Below are positions 23,951-37,452 of a stretch of 64,000 nt of DNA, piece by piece. The position numbers were made by a program, and so were the translations under genes. The notes below the pieces were generated by a model, which saw only the letters and a program-made list of their open reading frames with translations, was not told the DNA's origin and ran no database searches. Within the stretch, counting starts at the first letter, position 1. The number at the start of each line of letters is the position of its first letter. The DNA is from Eriocheir sinensis (lineage: Eukaryota > Arthropoda > Malacostraca > Decapoda > Varunidae). The stretch covers positions 20,014,893 through 20,078,892 of the forward strand of contig NC_066517.1 in assembly GCF_024679095.1 (NCBI RefSeq). The letters run 5' to 3'.

Positions 23951-24213
23951 GTTGAGTAGATGGCTATGTTACTTTGACCTATAAATGATTCTTATATGAT
24001 TGTTATATGCTTGCTATGTGATATATGACTTTTATGCAACGGTTCCAGACATTTAAGATAATCCTCATGCTTCCTGATGTTGAGTAGAGTAGATGGCTAT
24101 GTTACTTTGACCTATATGATTGTTATATGATGGTTATATGCTTGTTATGTGATATGTGACTGTTTCATGACAAGGCTCCAGACATTTAAAATAATCCTCA
24201 TTCTTCCTAATGA
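23951..24213. repeat. Tandem segmental duplication, about 130 bp period
   Basis: Two units share GTTGAGTAGATGGCTATG-type sequence, TTACTTTGACCTATA, GATTGTTATATG, CTTG.TATGTGATAT and CCAGACATTTAA.ATAATCCT. Confidence 0.85.
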
Positions 24214-24415
24214 TTCTTCTTTTCTGTTTTCATCTTGTATTGATTTGATGTACCGCGTGGCTGATTGTTTTCGTAGTTTGTTTCTATCATTGTTATTTTC
24301 GTAAAGATGAGTGGTTAAAATATTCAAGATTTGTTCATCCTCGCCTCTCCATTCATTTTTACGATTTTTTATTTATTTTTTTATTTTTATTCATGTTGTA
24401 ACTACTATGTGCATG

Positions 24416-24640
<225 letters not shown>

Positions 24641-25006
24641 GTAGTATTTATTAAGTGATGATGGAAACCGTTCCTGCCTTTATTTTAGAGTGGGTGAGTG
24701 GGTTGGGAGAATAAAAAGGGGAGAACAACATTTCGCTTTTCTTTAATTAAAATTATGTACATACTCTGCTCTACAGACGCATTACAGTACAATACACGCA
24801 ATAAAATAAATAATATTGAGAGAGAGAGAGAACGATACAAGTCACGTAATACACACATACAGAGAACGTCTACTCATCAGAAATAATTATATGGACATGA
24901 GAGTCTGAGTATTTGCTTTTCCTATCGTGTTTTCTTCATACATTTCACTTTTTTTCACCGTATAACACATAAAAAAGCTTTTGGACACTATTTTCAAGAC
25001 CATTCC

Positions 25007-25012
25007 TTTATT
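25007..25012 (-). terminator. Candidate polyadenylation signal of the acidic-protein gene
   Basis: Minus-strand AATAAA, 440 bp past the stop codon, and the nearest clear signal. Confidence 0.45.
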
Positions 25013-25224
25013 CCTGAATAAACTCATACAAGAAGTCTAGTTATTAGAATCACAAATATACATACAGACACACACGTAAATCAACTACATCGCTTGTCTG
25101 TATACACATACATAAACAGTAACATAATTACACCAATGAGTGAATAAATAAATACAACAATAAACTAGTTAATAAGTAAATGAGCTATTCCTTGATGAAG
25201 GCAAACTGACGGGTGTACCTCTGT

Positions 25225-25465
25225 AGATGTCTTTACAATTACAGACCGATATGTACCAATTTAGCTGTCCCTTTCACGCAGCTGACCGAAGTGTACTCCA
25301 TGTAACCTTGGACTTTACAATCCCAAATGACTAAAGTGTTCCCCATGTAGGTAAGCTTGTATATGCACCTGACCGAAGTGTACCCTTTATGTCAAGCTTT
25401 CATTCACAGCTAACCGAAGTACAGGCTTGTTGGTGCCCTTTTATTCAGAGCTAACCGATGTGTGG
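25225..25465. repeat. Degenerate short tandem units over the stop codon and 3' UTR
   Basis: AGCTAACCGAAGTGTAC-like units recur about six times (near 25241, 25283, 25330, 25372, 25410, 25450), separated by CCATGTA and CTTT.CATTCA pieces. The last unit (minus-strand sense) encodes the final residues and the TAG stop of the acidic-protein gene. Confidence 0.7.
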
Positions 25466-27078
25466 TACAGTTGGAGTCCTTTCACTCACTCCTGCCCTTC
25501 CTGCGGAGCTCTTGGCGTTGTAGATGGTGGGTGGCGGAAAGTTTCTAGTTATCGCTCTCTGGTTGGCCGGTCGGGGTTCACTTGGCGGTCTGTCTGGTTG
25601 GGTAATAACTTTTTCGTGTATCGTCAACGGTTCTGGGTTGGCTCTGTGGCTTAACCTGTCTTGGGGGGTGTTCCTTGTGCCTGTTCCTCTTCCTGTTGTT
25701 CTATGGAGGGTCGTGCGGGTGGCAGACGGGTGTTCCTGTTTATGGGAAGGAGGAGCACTGTTTAGTATTCTTAAAGGATCTGTAAGCCCTCTGTTGTTTG
25801 GTATGCGTGTAGGTTGGTTTCCTTGTCCTGTTCTTGTTGCCGTTCTGTGGTGAGTCGTCCCACGGGTTATAGTCGAGGTTCTCTGTGTTTGTGAAGGCAT
25901 TTTCAATTCTTTATCAGGTTGTTTGGTATGTTCTCTGTTGTTTAGTCCGCGTGAAGGTTGGTTTTCTTGTTCCTTTCTTGGCGTCGTTCTGTGGTGAGTC
26001 GTCGCACGGGTTGTAGTCGGGGGTCTCTGTGTTTGTAAAGGCATTCTCTCTTGTATTTCTGGTTGATTGATATTCTCTCTGTGGGTTAGTACGATCTCTT
26101 TCTTCTTTAGTCTTTGCGTAGAAGTGTCTTCACTACCTCTGCTTATTATCTCCGGGGGAGGCCTACCGCTGTGGGATTTCTCTCCTGGGGGTCTTCTGTG
26201 CACGAGGGAGATGTACGAGGGGCTCCCTTGGGTGTTTCCTGAGGTGCTAGAGGCGTCCTGAGGCAGCGGGCGACGGAGAACGATCTTACCGCGAGAACGA
26301 AGCCGAGGGAATCTGCGAATCACAAGCGGCTGCGGACCTTTCCTATTGCGTTGTCTTGTACCTCTACCTTCGTTCTCTTCTTCGTCTTCCTCATCCTCAC
26401 CCTTTTCCTCATCCTCATCTTCATCCTCTTCCTCATCTTCATCCTCTTCCTCTTCCTCATCAGATTCCTCACTACTGCTGCTGCTATCCTCCTCGTCATC
26501 GTCTAGGTTCTCCACGTGTCTCGAAAGCAGAGTCACGAATCTGTCACTCTGCGGCTCGTCCAGGTCACTCACGAAGCCAGAGAGGGAGTCCGTAAGGCGC
26601 GTGGGTTGCAGGTTCTCGAGCTGTCCCAAGTTCGGGATGAAGGAGGATGGGATTCTGATGTGGCCCATTAGCTTCTCATCATCCTCGTTCTCCGTGATGA
26701 AGGGGAGGAAGAGCAGCATCTCATCATCGTCTTCATCACTTCCTTCCTCATTTTCATCTGCTTCTCCTTCCTCTTCCTTCTCCTCATCATCATAGTTATC
26801 TTCATTCTCTTCGTGTTTTCCTTGGGTTAGTAAAGTGTCCAGTCTCGTGCTTTTCCGTGGATGGCCTCGAAGAACGATGAACAGAGGATGTCGCCTTGTG
26901 CTGCTACTCTCCTCGCTGTCCTCCTCGCTTTTCTCCTCATCCTCCTCTTCATCGTCTTCCTCGTCATTTTCCTCTTCTTCTTCATCCTCCTCCTCCTCCT
27001 TTTCTTCTTCTTGTTCTCTCTCCTCTCCCTCCTCTTCTTCCTCCTCTTCCTCACCCTCTGTCTCTTCCTTGTCTTCTC

Positions 27079-27109
<31 letters not shown>

Positions 27110-28127
27110 CTCCTCCTCCCCTTCCTCTTTCTTCTTTTCTTCTTCGTCCATCATCTCTTCACCTTCACTGGTCGTCGCTGGGTGTTTGTCTTCCACCGTC
27201 ACTTCAGAAGTCCCACAATTCTCACACGTGGTCGCCTTCTCGCCCTTTGGCTCCTTGACGCCCGCAGAGATCCTGAAGAAGTCGAGGAAGCGGGCGTTGG
27301 GCCTCTCTGTGGTATGGCCAGGGTAGGAGAGGCCGCCTGAGGGAGTTGGGTATTGGTAAGATTCCTTAGTGCTCTCTGGTTCTTTCTCATCGTCTTCTTC
27401 ATCCTCTTCTTCTTCTTCTTCTTCTTTTTCTTCTTCTTCTTCTTCTTCATCTTCTTTTCCTCCTTCTTCTTCTTCTCCTTCTTCTTCTCCTTCTCCTTCT
27501 TCCTCCTCCTCCTCCTCCTCCTCCTCCTCCTCCTCCTCCTCCTCGTCGTCGTCGTCGTCCTCCTCTGACTCATTTTCATCTTCCGAAGAATCTTCCTCTG
27601 ATGATGAACCTTCTGAAGAATCCTCCTCTGAAGAAGAATCTTCTTTTGAAGTAGAATCTTCATCATCACCTTCATCATCATCCTCTTCCTCCTTCTCTTC
27701 ATCTCCATCTTCTTCTTCATCCTTTTCTTCTTCTTTTTCCTCTTCTTCTGTTTCTCTTTCCTCCGCATCCTCTTCTGCACCTGCCTCCTCGTGATCTTCC
27801 TCCTCTTCCTCCTCCTCCTGTTCTTCTTCCACCTCATCTCCTTCCTGTTCTCCGTCACCTTCGCCTTCCTTTTCAACCTTGCGTGTGGCCGTCGGTATCT
27901 TGAAGAAGTCCAAGAGTGACATCCTTGGCTGCTCCTCCTTCTCGTCGTCCACCTCTGACTCATTTTCATCTTCTGAAGAATCTTCCTCTGATGAAGAACC
28001 TTCTGAAGAATCCTCCTCTGAAGAGGAATCTTCCTCTGAAGCAGAATCTTCATCATCATCATCTTCATCATCCTCTTCCTCCTCCTCCTCCCCATCTTCT
28101 TCATTTTCTTCTTCTTCTTCTTCTTCT

Positions 28128-28161
<34 letters not shown>

Positions 28162-28550
28162 TTTCTTCTTCCTCCACATCCTCTTCTGCACCTGCCTCCT
28201 CGTGATCTTCCTTTTCCTCCTCCTCCTCCTCCTGTTCCTCTTCCACCTCATCTCCTTCCTGTTCTCCGTCACCTTCGCCTTCCTTTTCAACCTTGCGTGT
28301 GGCCGTCGGTATCTTGAAGAAGTCCAAGAGTGACATCCTTGGCTCCTCCTCCTCCTCGTTGTCCACCTCTGACTCATTTTCATCTTCTGAAGAATCTTCC
28401 TCTGATGAAGAACCTTCTGAAGAATCCTCCTCTGAAGAGGAATCTTCTTCTGAAGCAGAATCTTCATCATCATCTTCATCTTCATCATCCTCTTCCTCCT
28501 CCTCCTCCCCATCTTCTTCATCTTCTTCTTCTTCTTCTTTTCCTTCCACC

Positions 28551-28608
<58 letters not shown>

Positions 28609-30597
28609 TTTCTTCTTCCTCCGCATCCTCTTCTGCACCTTCCTCTTCGTGATCTTCCACCTCCTCCCCCTCCTCCTTTTCTTTTTCCACCTCATCTCCT
28701 TCCTGTTCTCCGTCACCTTCGCCTTCTTTTTCAACCTTGCGTGTGGCCGTCGGTATCTTGAAGAAATCCAAGAGTGACATCCTTGGCTGCTCCTCTTCCT
28801 CTTGACTGACATCGAAGTTAAATGGGCCATAGGAAGGAGGGCGGTAGGAGTAGCCCTTCTGCTCGTCTTCCTCCTCACTCGATTGTTTCCTCCTGAAGAA
28901 GGGGTGTCTGTAGTTATCTTCTTCCGAGGAGGACGAGTCTTCCTCTTCCTCCTCTTCCCCGCCAGACTTTTGCCTCCTATTGAAATACGAGAAGGGACCG
29001 TCCTCCTCCGATGAAGAAGAGTCATCGTCATCATCATCCTCTTCTGATTCCTCATCTTCATCTTCCTCCTCTTCTTCGTCCTCTTCTTCATCGCCATCTT
29101 CTTCAGCGTCCTCTTCTTCGTCCTCCTCTTCCTCACCGTCTCCCTCTTCCTTCTCTTCCTCACCGTCTCCCTCTTCTTCTTCCTCCTCTTCCTCACCGTC
29201 TCCCTCTTCTTCTTCCTCCTCTTCCTCACCGTCTCCCTCTACTTCTTCCTCCTCTTCCTCACCGTCTCCCTCTTCTTCTTCCTCTTCCTCACCGTCTCCC
29301 TCTTCTTCTTCCTCCTCTTCCTCACCGTCTCCCTCTTCTTCCTCCTCTTCCTCACCGTCTCCCTCTTTTTCTTCCTCTTCCTCTTCCTCCTCCTCGTCAT
29401 TGTCAACTTCGTTTTCCTCTTCTTGATCTTTCTCTTCCTCCTCATCCCCCTCTTCTGCTTCTTCCTGTCCATCTACTTCATTATCTTCCTCTTCTTTGTC
29501 CTCTCCTTCTCCCTCTTCCTTTTCTTCGCCCACTTCTTCATTCTCTTCTTCACCCTCTCCTTCACCCTCTTCTTCCTCTTCTTTGTCTTCTCCTTCTCCC
29601 TCTTCCTCTTCTTCGCCCTCTTCTTCATTCTCTTCTTCACCTTCTTCTTCACCCTCTCCTTCACCCTCTTCTTCCTCTTCCTCTTCTTGGCCCTCTCCTT
29701 CACCATCTTCCTCTTCTTCATCATCACCCTCACCTTCACCTTCATCATCATTTTCTTCTCCGTCTTCTTCCTCCTCATCATCATCACCTTCCTCTTCTGA
29801 AGACTCCTCTTCATCTTCCTCTGAAGAGTCCTCTTCCGAAGATGAAGAACCTTGTTCATCAGAATCTTCGTCCTCTTCTTCTTCTTCCTCTTCCTCCTCC
29901 TCTTCACCTCCTTCCTCCTCGTCTTCGTCTTCTTCCTCCTTTTCGTCTTCCTCCTCCTCTTCGTCTTCCTCCTCCTCCTTCTCCTCCTCCTCCTCCTTCT
30001 CCTCCTCCTCCTCCTCCTCCTCCTCCTCCTCCTCCTCCTCCTCCTCCTCCTCCTCCTTCTCCTCCTTCTCCTCCGCCTCTTCTTCTTTCACCTCCTCTTC
30101 TACCTCTTCCTCCTCCTCCTCCTCCTCCTCCTCCTCCTCCTCCTCCTCCTCCTCCTCCTCCTCCTCCTCCTCCTCCTCCTCCTCCTCCTCCTCCTCCTTC
30201 TCTTCCCCTTCCTCCTCTTCCTTTTCCTCCTCTTCCTTTACCTCCTCTTCCTCCTCCTCCTCCTCTCCATCTTCCTCCTTCTCCTCTTCTTCGTTTTCCT
30301 CATTCTCTTCTTCGTCTTCCTGCTTCTCCCCTTCCTCGTTTTCCTCCTCCTCCTCCTCCTCCTCCTCCTCCTCCTCCTCGTTCTCTTCCTCCTCGTTCTC
30401 ATCTTCATCCTCATTTTCATCCTCATCCTCTTCTTCTGAATCCTCTTCTGCAGAATCTTCTTCTGATGAGTCTTCTTCTGAAGATGAGGATTCCTCTTCA
30501 GATGATTCCTCTTCATCACCATCCTCCTCCTCTTCTTTCTTTGTATCTTCATCTTCTTCCCCATCCTCTCCTTCTTTGTGTTGCTCGTCATCTTCTC

Positions 30598-30628
<31 letters not shown>

Positions 30629-32621
30629 TCCCTCAGCCTTCTTCGCAGAGTCTCCGTGTCGTGTGGCCGTCGGTATCTTGAAGAAGTCCACTAATGATAT
30701 TCTTGGCTCCTCCTGCTCCTCCTTTACCATTTCTTCTTTCTTCCCCTCCTTTCCTCCTCTCTCCTGTTCTTTCTCTTGGCGTCTGCGATGGTAGGACCCA
30801 AAGTGATCTGAACCGTATCCTTCATCTTCCTCCTTTTGCCTAACATTGAAGTCCAAAATTGAGGTCCTTGGGCGCTCCTTTTCCTTCTGCTTCGTCCTGT
30901 AGTCCCAGAGTCCTGTCGAAGGAGGACGGTAGGAGTAGCCCTTCCGCTCGTCTTTTTCCTCTTCCTCACTCGACTGTTTCCTCCTGAAGAATGGGTGTCT
31001 GTAGTCATCTTCTTCCGAGGAGGACGAGTCCTCCTCTTCTTCCTCTTCCTCGCCAGACTTTTGCCTCCTCCTGTTTAAGTACCACGAATAGGAACCATCC
31101 TCCTCCGATGAAGAAGAGTCATCGTCATCATCATCCTCTTCTGACTCCTCGTCCTCATCTTCGTCATCGTTTGAGTCTTCGTCTTCGTCCTCCTCTTCTT
31201 CTTCATCCTCTTCCTCATTCTCTTCCTCCTCTTCCTCCTCACCTTCACCTTCCTCCTCCTCACCTTCACCTTCCTCCTCCTCACCTTCCTTTTCCTCCTC
31301 ACCTTCCCCTTCCTCCTCCTCATCTTCCTTTTCCTCCTCACCTTCCCCTTCCTCCTCACCTTCCCCTTCCTCCTCCTCATCTTCCTTTTCCTCCTCACCT
31401 TCCTCTTCCTCCTCACCTTCACCTTCCTCCTCCTCACCTTCCTCTTCCTCCTCACCTTCCCCTGCATCACCTTCCTCTTCCTCTTCTTTTTCCCCTTCTT
31501 CCTCATGCTCTTCGTCCAGTTCTTCGTCCTCTTCCTCACCCACTCCTTCATCTTCTTCCTCTCTTTCCTCATCCTCTTCCTCTTCGTTGTCACCTCCCTC
31601 ATCCTGAGCTCCTGCCTCACCCTCCTCTTCCTTTGCCTCCCCTGCCTCGCCCTCTGCCACAAACATGCTCCAGTGGTTCCCTGTCGGCACCGTGAAGAAG
31701 CTGTGCCCAAGGGTCTTGGTCTTGATGATTTCCTCATCCCTCGTCCCCCCACCCACACTCTCCGCCATCTTGTTGAACGGACCGAAGATGTGCAGCCGCT
31801 CGCCCTCCTCCTCCTTTTCTTCCATCCGGGGGGTTAGGCCGCCTAGGGGAGGCGGGTAGCTGTAGCCTGGGGACGGTTGTGTATCTTCTTGTTTTTCTTC
31901 GTCTTCTTCTTCTTCATCTTCATCTTGCTCTTCTTCTTCTTTTTCTTCTTCCTCCTCGCCGTCGTTGTCATTGTCGTCGCCCTCCTCTTCTATAGAGGAT
32001 GAATCTTCTGAAGACGAAGATTCTTCTTCCGAAGACGGAGATCCTTCTTCTGATGAAGATTCTTCCTCCGAAGAGGAAGAGTCGCTTTCACTTTTATCAT
32101 CTTCTTCGTCTTCTTCTTCTTCTTCTTCTCCTTCTTCTTCTTCTTCTTCTTCTTCTTCTTTTTCTTCTTCTTCTCCTTTTTCTTCTTCTTCTCCTTCTTC
32201 TTCTTCTTCTACTTCTTCTTCTTCTTCCCCTTCTTCTTCTTCTTCTTCTTCATCTTCTTTTTCTTCTTCTTCTTCTTCTTCTTCTTCTTCTTCTTCTTCT
32301 TCTTCTTCCTCTTGTTCATCTGTTTCTCCTTCCTCTTCACCATCCTGTTTTTCTTCTTCATCCCCTTCTTTTTCTTCTTCTTCTTCTTCTTCTTCTTCTT
32401 TCTCTTGTTCATCTGTTTCTCCTTCCTCTTCACCATTCTGTTTTTCTTCTTCATCCCCTTCTTCTTCTTCTTCTTCTTCTTTTTCTTCTTCTTCACCATC
32501 CTGTTTTTCTTCCTCATCCCCTTCTTCTTCTTCTTCTTCTTCTTCTTCTTTTTCTTCTTCTTCACCATCCTGTTTTTCTTCCTCATCCCCTTCTTCTTCT
32601 TCTTCTTCTTCTTCTTCTTCT

Positions 32622-32656
<35 letters not shown>

Positions 32657-35600
32657 TTCATCTTCTCCTTCTTCTGAATCCTCCTCTTCTGATGAATCCT
32701 CTTCTGAAGATGAAGATCCATCCTCCTCTTCCTCTGAGTCTTCCTCATCATGCTCCTCCTCTTCATCATCTTCATCCTCCTCCTCCTCATCATCATCCAT
32801 ATCTTCTTCCTCTTGCCCTTCTTTCTCTTTTTGGTCTTCCTCATCTTCCTCTTGTCCTGCTTCCTCTTCCTCGCCGCCCTCTTCCTCTTCCTCTTTCGCC
32901 TCTTCCTTTATCTTAGGTCTCAGTGTTGACGTCGGTATCTTGAAGAAGTCTAACAGAGAAATCCTTTGGGCTTCCTCCTCCTCCTCTAACTCTTCTTCCT
33001 CCTCCTTCTCCTCCTCCTCCTCCTCCTCCTCCTCTTCCTCCTCTTCATCTATGTCTTTCTTCTCCTCCTCTTCCTCTTCCTCGTCTCCCTTATGGCGGTA
33101 TCCAAAGCGACTTGTTCCGGTCTCCTTCCTTCGCTCTTCCTCCACCTTCTGCGGGTTCCAGCGCCCGAATACGGGAGAGAAGTAGGAGTAACCTCGAGCC
33201 CGGCCTGCCAGCACCTTATCTTCCTCGTCCTCCTCTGATTCTTTTTGTTTCCTCCTGAAGAATGAATGTCTGTCTTTTTCTTCCTTTTCATCCTCCTCTG
33301 AATCTTTTTGTCTCCTGAAAAATGAATGTCTGCCTCTTTCTTCCTTCTCTTCATCTTCCTTTGATTCTTTTTGTTTCCTTCCGAAGAATGAATATCTGTC
33401 TCTTTCTTCCTCCTCTTCATCTTCCTTTGATTCTTTTTGTTTCCTTCCGAAGAATGAATGTCTGTCTCTTTCTTCCTCCTCTTCATCTTCCTCTGATTCT
33501 TTTTGTTTCCTTCTGAAGAATGAATGTCTGCCTCTTTCTTCCTCCTCTTCATCTTCCTCTGATTCTTTTTGTTTCCTTCCGAAGAATGAATGTCTGCCTC
33601 TTTCTTTCTCCTCTTCATCTTCCTCTGATTCTTTTTGTTTCCTTCCGAAGAATGAATGTCTATCTTTCTCTTCCTTATCTTCATCTTCCTCTGAGGAAGA
33701 CGAGTCTTCTTCTTTCTCTTCCTGGCCAGACTTTTGCCTCCTCAAGGAAGGTCGCCTGTTGTAGTACCACGAGAAGGGACCGTCTTCCTCCGATGAAGAA
33801 GAGTCATCCTCATCATCATCCTCTTCTGACTCCTCGTCTTCGTCCTCTTCTTCGTCCTCATCCTCCTTTTCTCCCTCTTCATTTTCCTCATCCTCTTTCT
33901 TTTTTTCATTCTCGTTTTCATTCTCCTTCCCTCTTCTAATATGATGTTCCTCTTCGTCGGTCTCCTCCTTGTCTTTCCTCCTCGCCCCAAACCTTTGCCG
34001 TGACCGTGAACGCCCGCGGGGCCTCTGAGCGCGGGAGTCTGTTATCCTTGTCCTGCCTGGCCGCTCTCTGCTGCTCTTGATCTTCGGGATGTCAAAGAAG
34101 CTGTGCAGGGGAAGCATAAACTCCTCCTCGTCATCCTTCATAGATAAGCCGAAGAAGGGGAAGGCTGGAGGGCTCCCATCACCTCTCTTTCCATCCTTAC
34201 CCTCATCCTCCACCACCTCGTACACAAAAACTGAAGGAGTGTCACTGGTCTTGTGTCTCCTTGAGGATGTAGGCTTGACCTCACCTTTCTCTTCCTCCTC
34301 TTCCTCCTTCTCTTCTTCTTTCTTTAGCGTAAAAGGAATTTGGTAGAAACCTTCCTCCTGGTTTCTGTTCCTTCCCAAACGGTCCTCCTTCCTGCCTGGT
34401 CTTCCTGAATCTCTTGAAGGGCTGGCTAGGGAGGAGGAGAAGGAGGACGAGCGTCCAAAGGGAGGTAGTCTCTCAACATCCTCCCTGGACAGTCCTCGAG
34501 GCTTGCCAAAGATCATGTGGAAGAGGTCGTTGTTGAAGGGGTGGACGTCTTTGTGGTCGGTGATCATGAAGTGCGAGAAGGGATCGAACTCCTTTTCCGG
34601 TGAGGACCTTGAAGAGTGTTGACGTTGATTTTGTTGTCGTTGTCGTTGTTGGTTCTGGTGGTGTTGCCGCCTCCTCGTCTGTTCCTGTGTTCCTCGTCCC
34701 TTCTGCTGTGTCCTTGCATTTTCTCTACCGCCGTCACGTCTGTCAAAAGAAAGGGGGATGAGTGTTTGTTAGTTACTTGCCAGTCTGGTTAGTTACCGTA
34801 CTTCTCCCTGCCTGGATTGCTGTGCTTCAGTCTCAAGAAATAGGTGATGTCCACTTGCGCTCCTGACTTTTTATCTATCCACTGAACTTGCTTTTGTAAT
34901 CTGTCAGTCTATATATTTACCATCACTTTTGCCTGTTTTATCTCTCCTCTGAAATGTCCCTTTCACTTGTATTTTCCTTATCAGTATAATCTAACTTCAT
35001 TTTTGCCTATCATCTATCCACTGAGCTGTTACCCTTAATCGATCTGTCAATGCGTATATGTCTACCTTCATTTTTGCTTTTCTATCTGTCCAATGAAATG
35101 TACCTATCTATCTATCTAATTACGTATACATCTGTCTATCTATCCATCTGTCAAACTATCTACCTATCTACCTTTCTGCCTATCTATCTATCTTCAACAA
35201 GTCATCTTCATCATCATTATCTACCTGGACGAATGCGGTGAGATGCGATGACGATACACAGGTGACGGAGGACGACTTTCCTCCTTAGTTATCTTCCTAC
35301 CAAACTCCTCTTCTTCCTCCTTTTCCTCCTCCTCCTTCTTGTCCTCTTCCTTCTCTTTCACCCACCAAGGCTTGACCGTGGCCGCTGCATATTGGAAGAA
35401 GGAAGAAACCTTGGGTGGAGAGGTGGAGGTGGCCTGGGGAGGTGTGGGGATTGGATGGGGGGCTGCTGGGGATGGGGAAGGGGCTGCAGGGGTAGGGAGG
35501 GGTGGCTTGGGGGCTAAAACAGGGATAGGAGGGATAGAGGTTGGGGTGGGATAGGTGGTGGTGGTGATGGTTGGGGTTTTGGATGTAAAGGATCTGAAGG

Positions 35601-37411
35601 GCATTGAAGGGATCGAGTCGACGGGCTTGTCTTCCTCTTCCTCCTTCTTCTCTTGCTCTTCCTTTTCGTTTTCCTGTGAGGTTATTTTCTTGAAGGGGAA
35701 AGTGTTGAAGTATCTCGAGAATGAGTCATCTTCTTCTGAGGAGGAGGAATCGTCTTCGTCATCTTCATCATCTTCTTTCTCCTCTTCACCTTCCTCCTCC
35801 ATTTCATCTTCCTCCTCCTCGTTTTCAGTTTCAGCTTCTTCATCCTCTTCCTTCGCCTCCTCGTCTTCCTCCTCTTCTTCTTTCCCTTCCGTCCCTTCTT
35901 CTACCTGTATCCCTTCATCCTCTTCCTCTTCCTCGTCCGCTTTGGGAAGGGACAAACCAGGGATGTCTGACACGTATCCTTCGTCCTCTTTCCCTTGTTT
36001 TTGAGGATCCCAGGGACCAAAGGCGGGAGGAAGGTAGGAGAGGCTCGGGAAGAAATTCACCTCCTCTTTCTCTCCCTCTTCGTCTTCCTCACTAGAAGAT
36101 GAAGGTGACTGAAAGTGCCATGCGAAGGGACTGTATTCCTCTGAGGAGCTTGAGTCTTCGTCTGAGTCCTCTTCGTCTGAGTCCTCATCTTCATCTTCAT
36201 CTTCCTCCTCTTCGTCATCATCTTCTTCTTCTTCTTCTTCTTCTTCTTCTCCTTCTTCTTCTTCTTCTTCTTCTTCTTCTTCTTCTTCTTCTTCTTCATC
36301 TTCTTCTTCGTTTTCTTCCCCACCTTCGTTTTCTTCTCCCTCTTCTTCGTCTTCCTTTTCTTCCTCCTTCTCTCCTTCTTCTTCTCCCTTCCCTTCTTCT
36401 TCCTCCTCCTGCTTCTTCTGTCTCGCTGTTGGTATATTGAAGAAGTCTAGCAAGGAAAGTCTTTGTTGCTCCTCATCTTCCTCTTCTTCTTCCTCTTCCT
36501 CTTCCTCTTCTTCTTGCTCTTCCTCGTCTTCATTGTCTCCTGTTCCCTCTTCCTCTGCATCTCCTTCCTCGTCTTTATTTTCGCTCTCTTCTTCCTCTCC
36601 TTCTTGGGCCTCCTCTTCTCCTTCATCCTCTCCTTGTATTCCCTCTTCTTCCTCTTCTTTCTCCTTCCCCTTCTCCTCTTCCTCATCCCCCTTCTCCTCT
36701 TTCACTACCTTATTCCTCTGGGTGGCTGTTGGGATCTTAAAGAAGTCTAATAAGGAAGACTCAGTTGTCTCCTCCTCCTCCTCCTCCTCCTCCTCCTCCT
36801 TCTCCTTCTCCTTCTCCTTCTCCTCCTCCTCCTCCTCCTCCTCCTCCTCCTCCTCCTCCTCCTCCTCCTCCTCTTCCTCCACCTCCTCCTCCTCCTCCTC
36901 CTCCACCTCCTCCTCCTCCTTCTCTTTCACGACCTTATTCCTCTGGGTGGCTGTTGGGATCTTAAAGAAGTCCGATAAGGAAGACTCAGTTGTCTCCTCC
37001 TCCTCCTCCTTCTCCTCTTCCTCCTCCTCCTCCTCCTCCTTCTCCTTCTCCTCCTTCTCCTCCTTCTCCTTCTCCTCCTCCTCCTCCTCCTCCTCTTCCT
37101 CCTCCTTCTCCTCCTCCTCCACCTCCTCCTCCTCCTTCTCTTTCACTACCTTATTCCTCTGGGTGGCTGTTGGGATCTTAAAGAAGTCCAATAAGGAAGA
37201 CTCAGTTGTCTCCTCCTCCTCCTCCTCCTCCTCCTCCTCCTCCTCCTCCTCCTCCTCCTCCTCCTACTCCTCTTCCTCCTCCTCCTCCTCCTCCTCCTCC
37301 TCCTCCTCCTTCTCTTTCACTACCTTATTCCTCTGGGTGGCTGTTGGGATCTTAAAGAAGTCCAATAAGGAAGACTCAGTTGTCTCCTCCTCCTCCTCCT
37401 CCTCTTCCTCT

Positions 37412-37452
<41 letters not shown>

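Noticed and set aside
27199..29229. Lys/Arg-rich and Ser- or Leu/Pro-rich frames overlapping the acidic gene
   Set aside because: Other phases of GAA/GAG repeats; the signal peptide, splice sites and recurring motifs belong only to the Glu frame.
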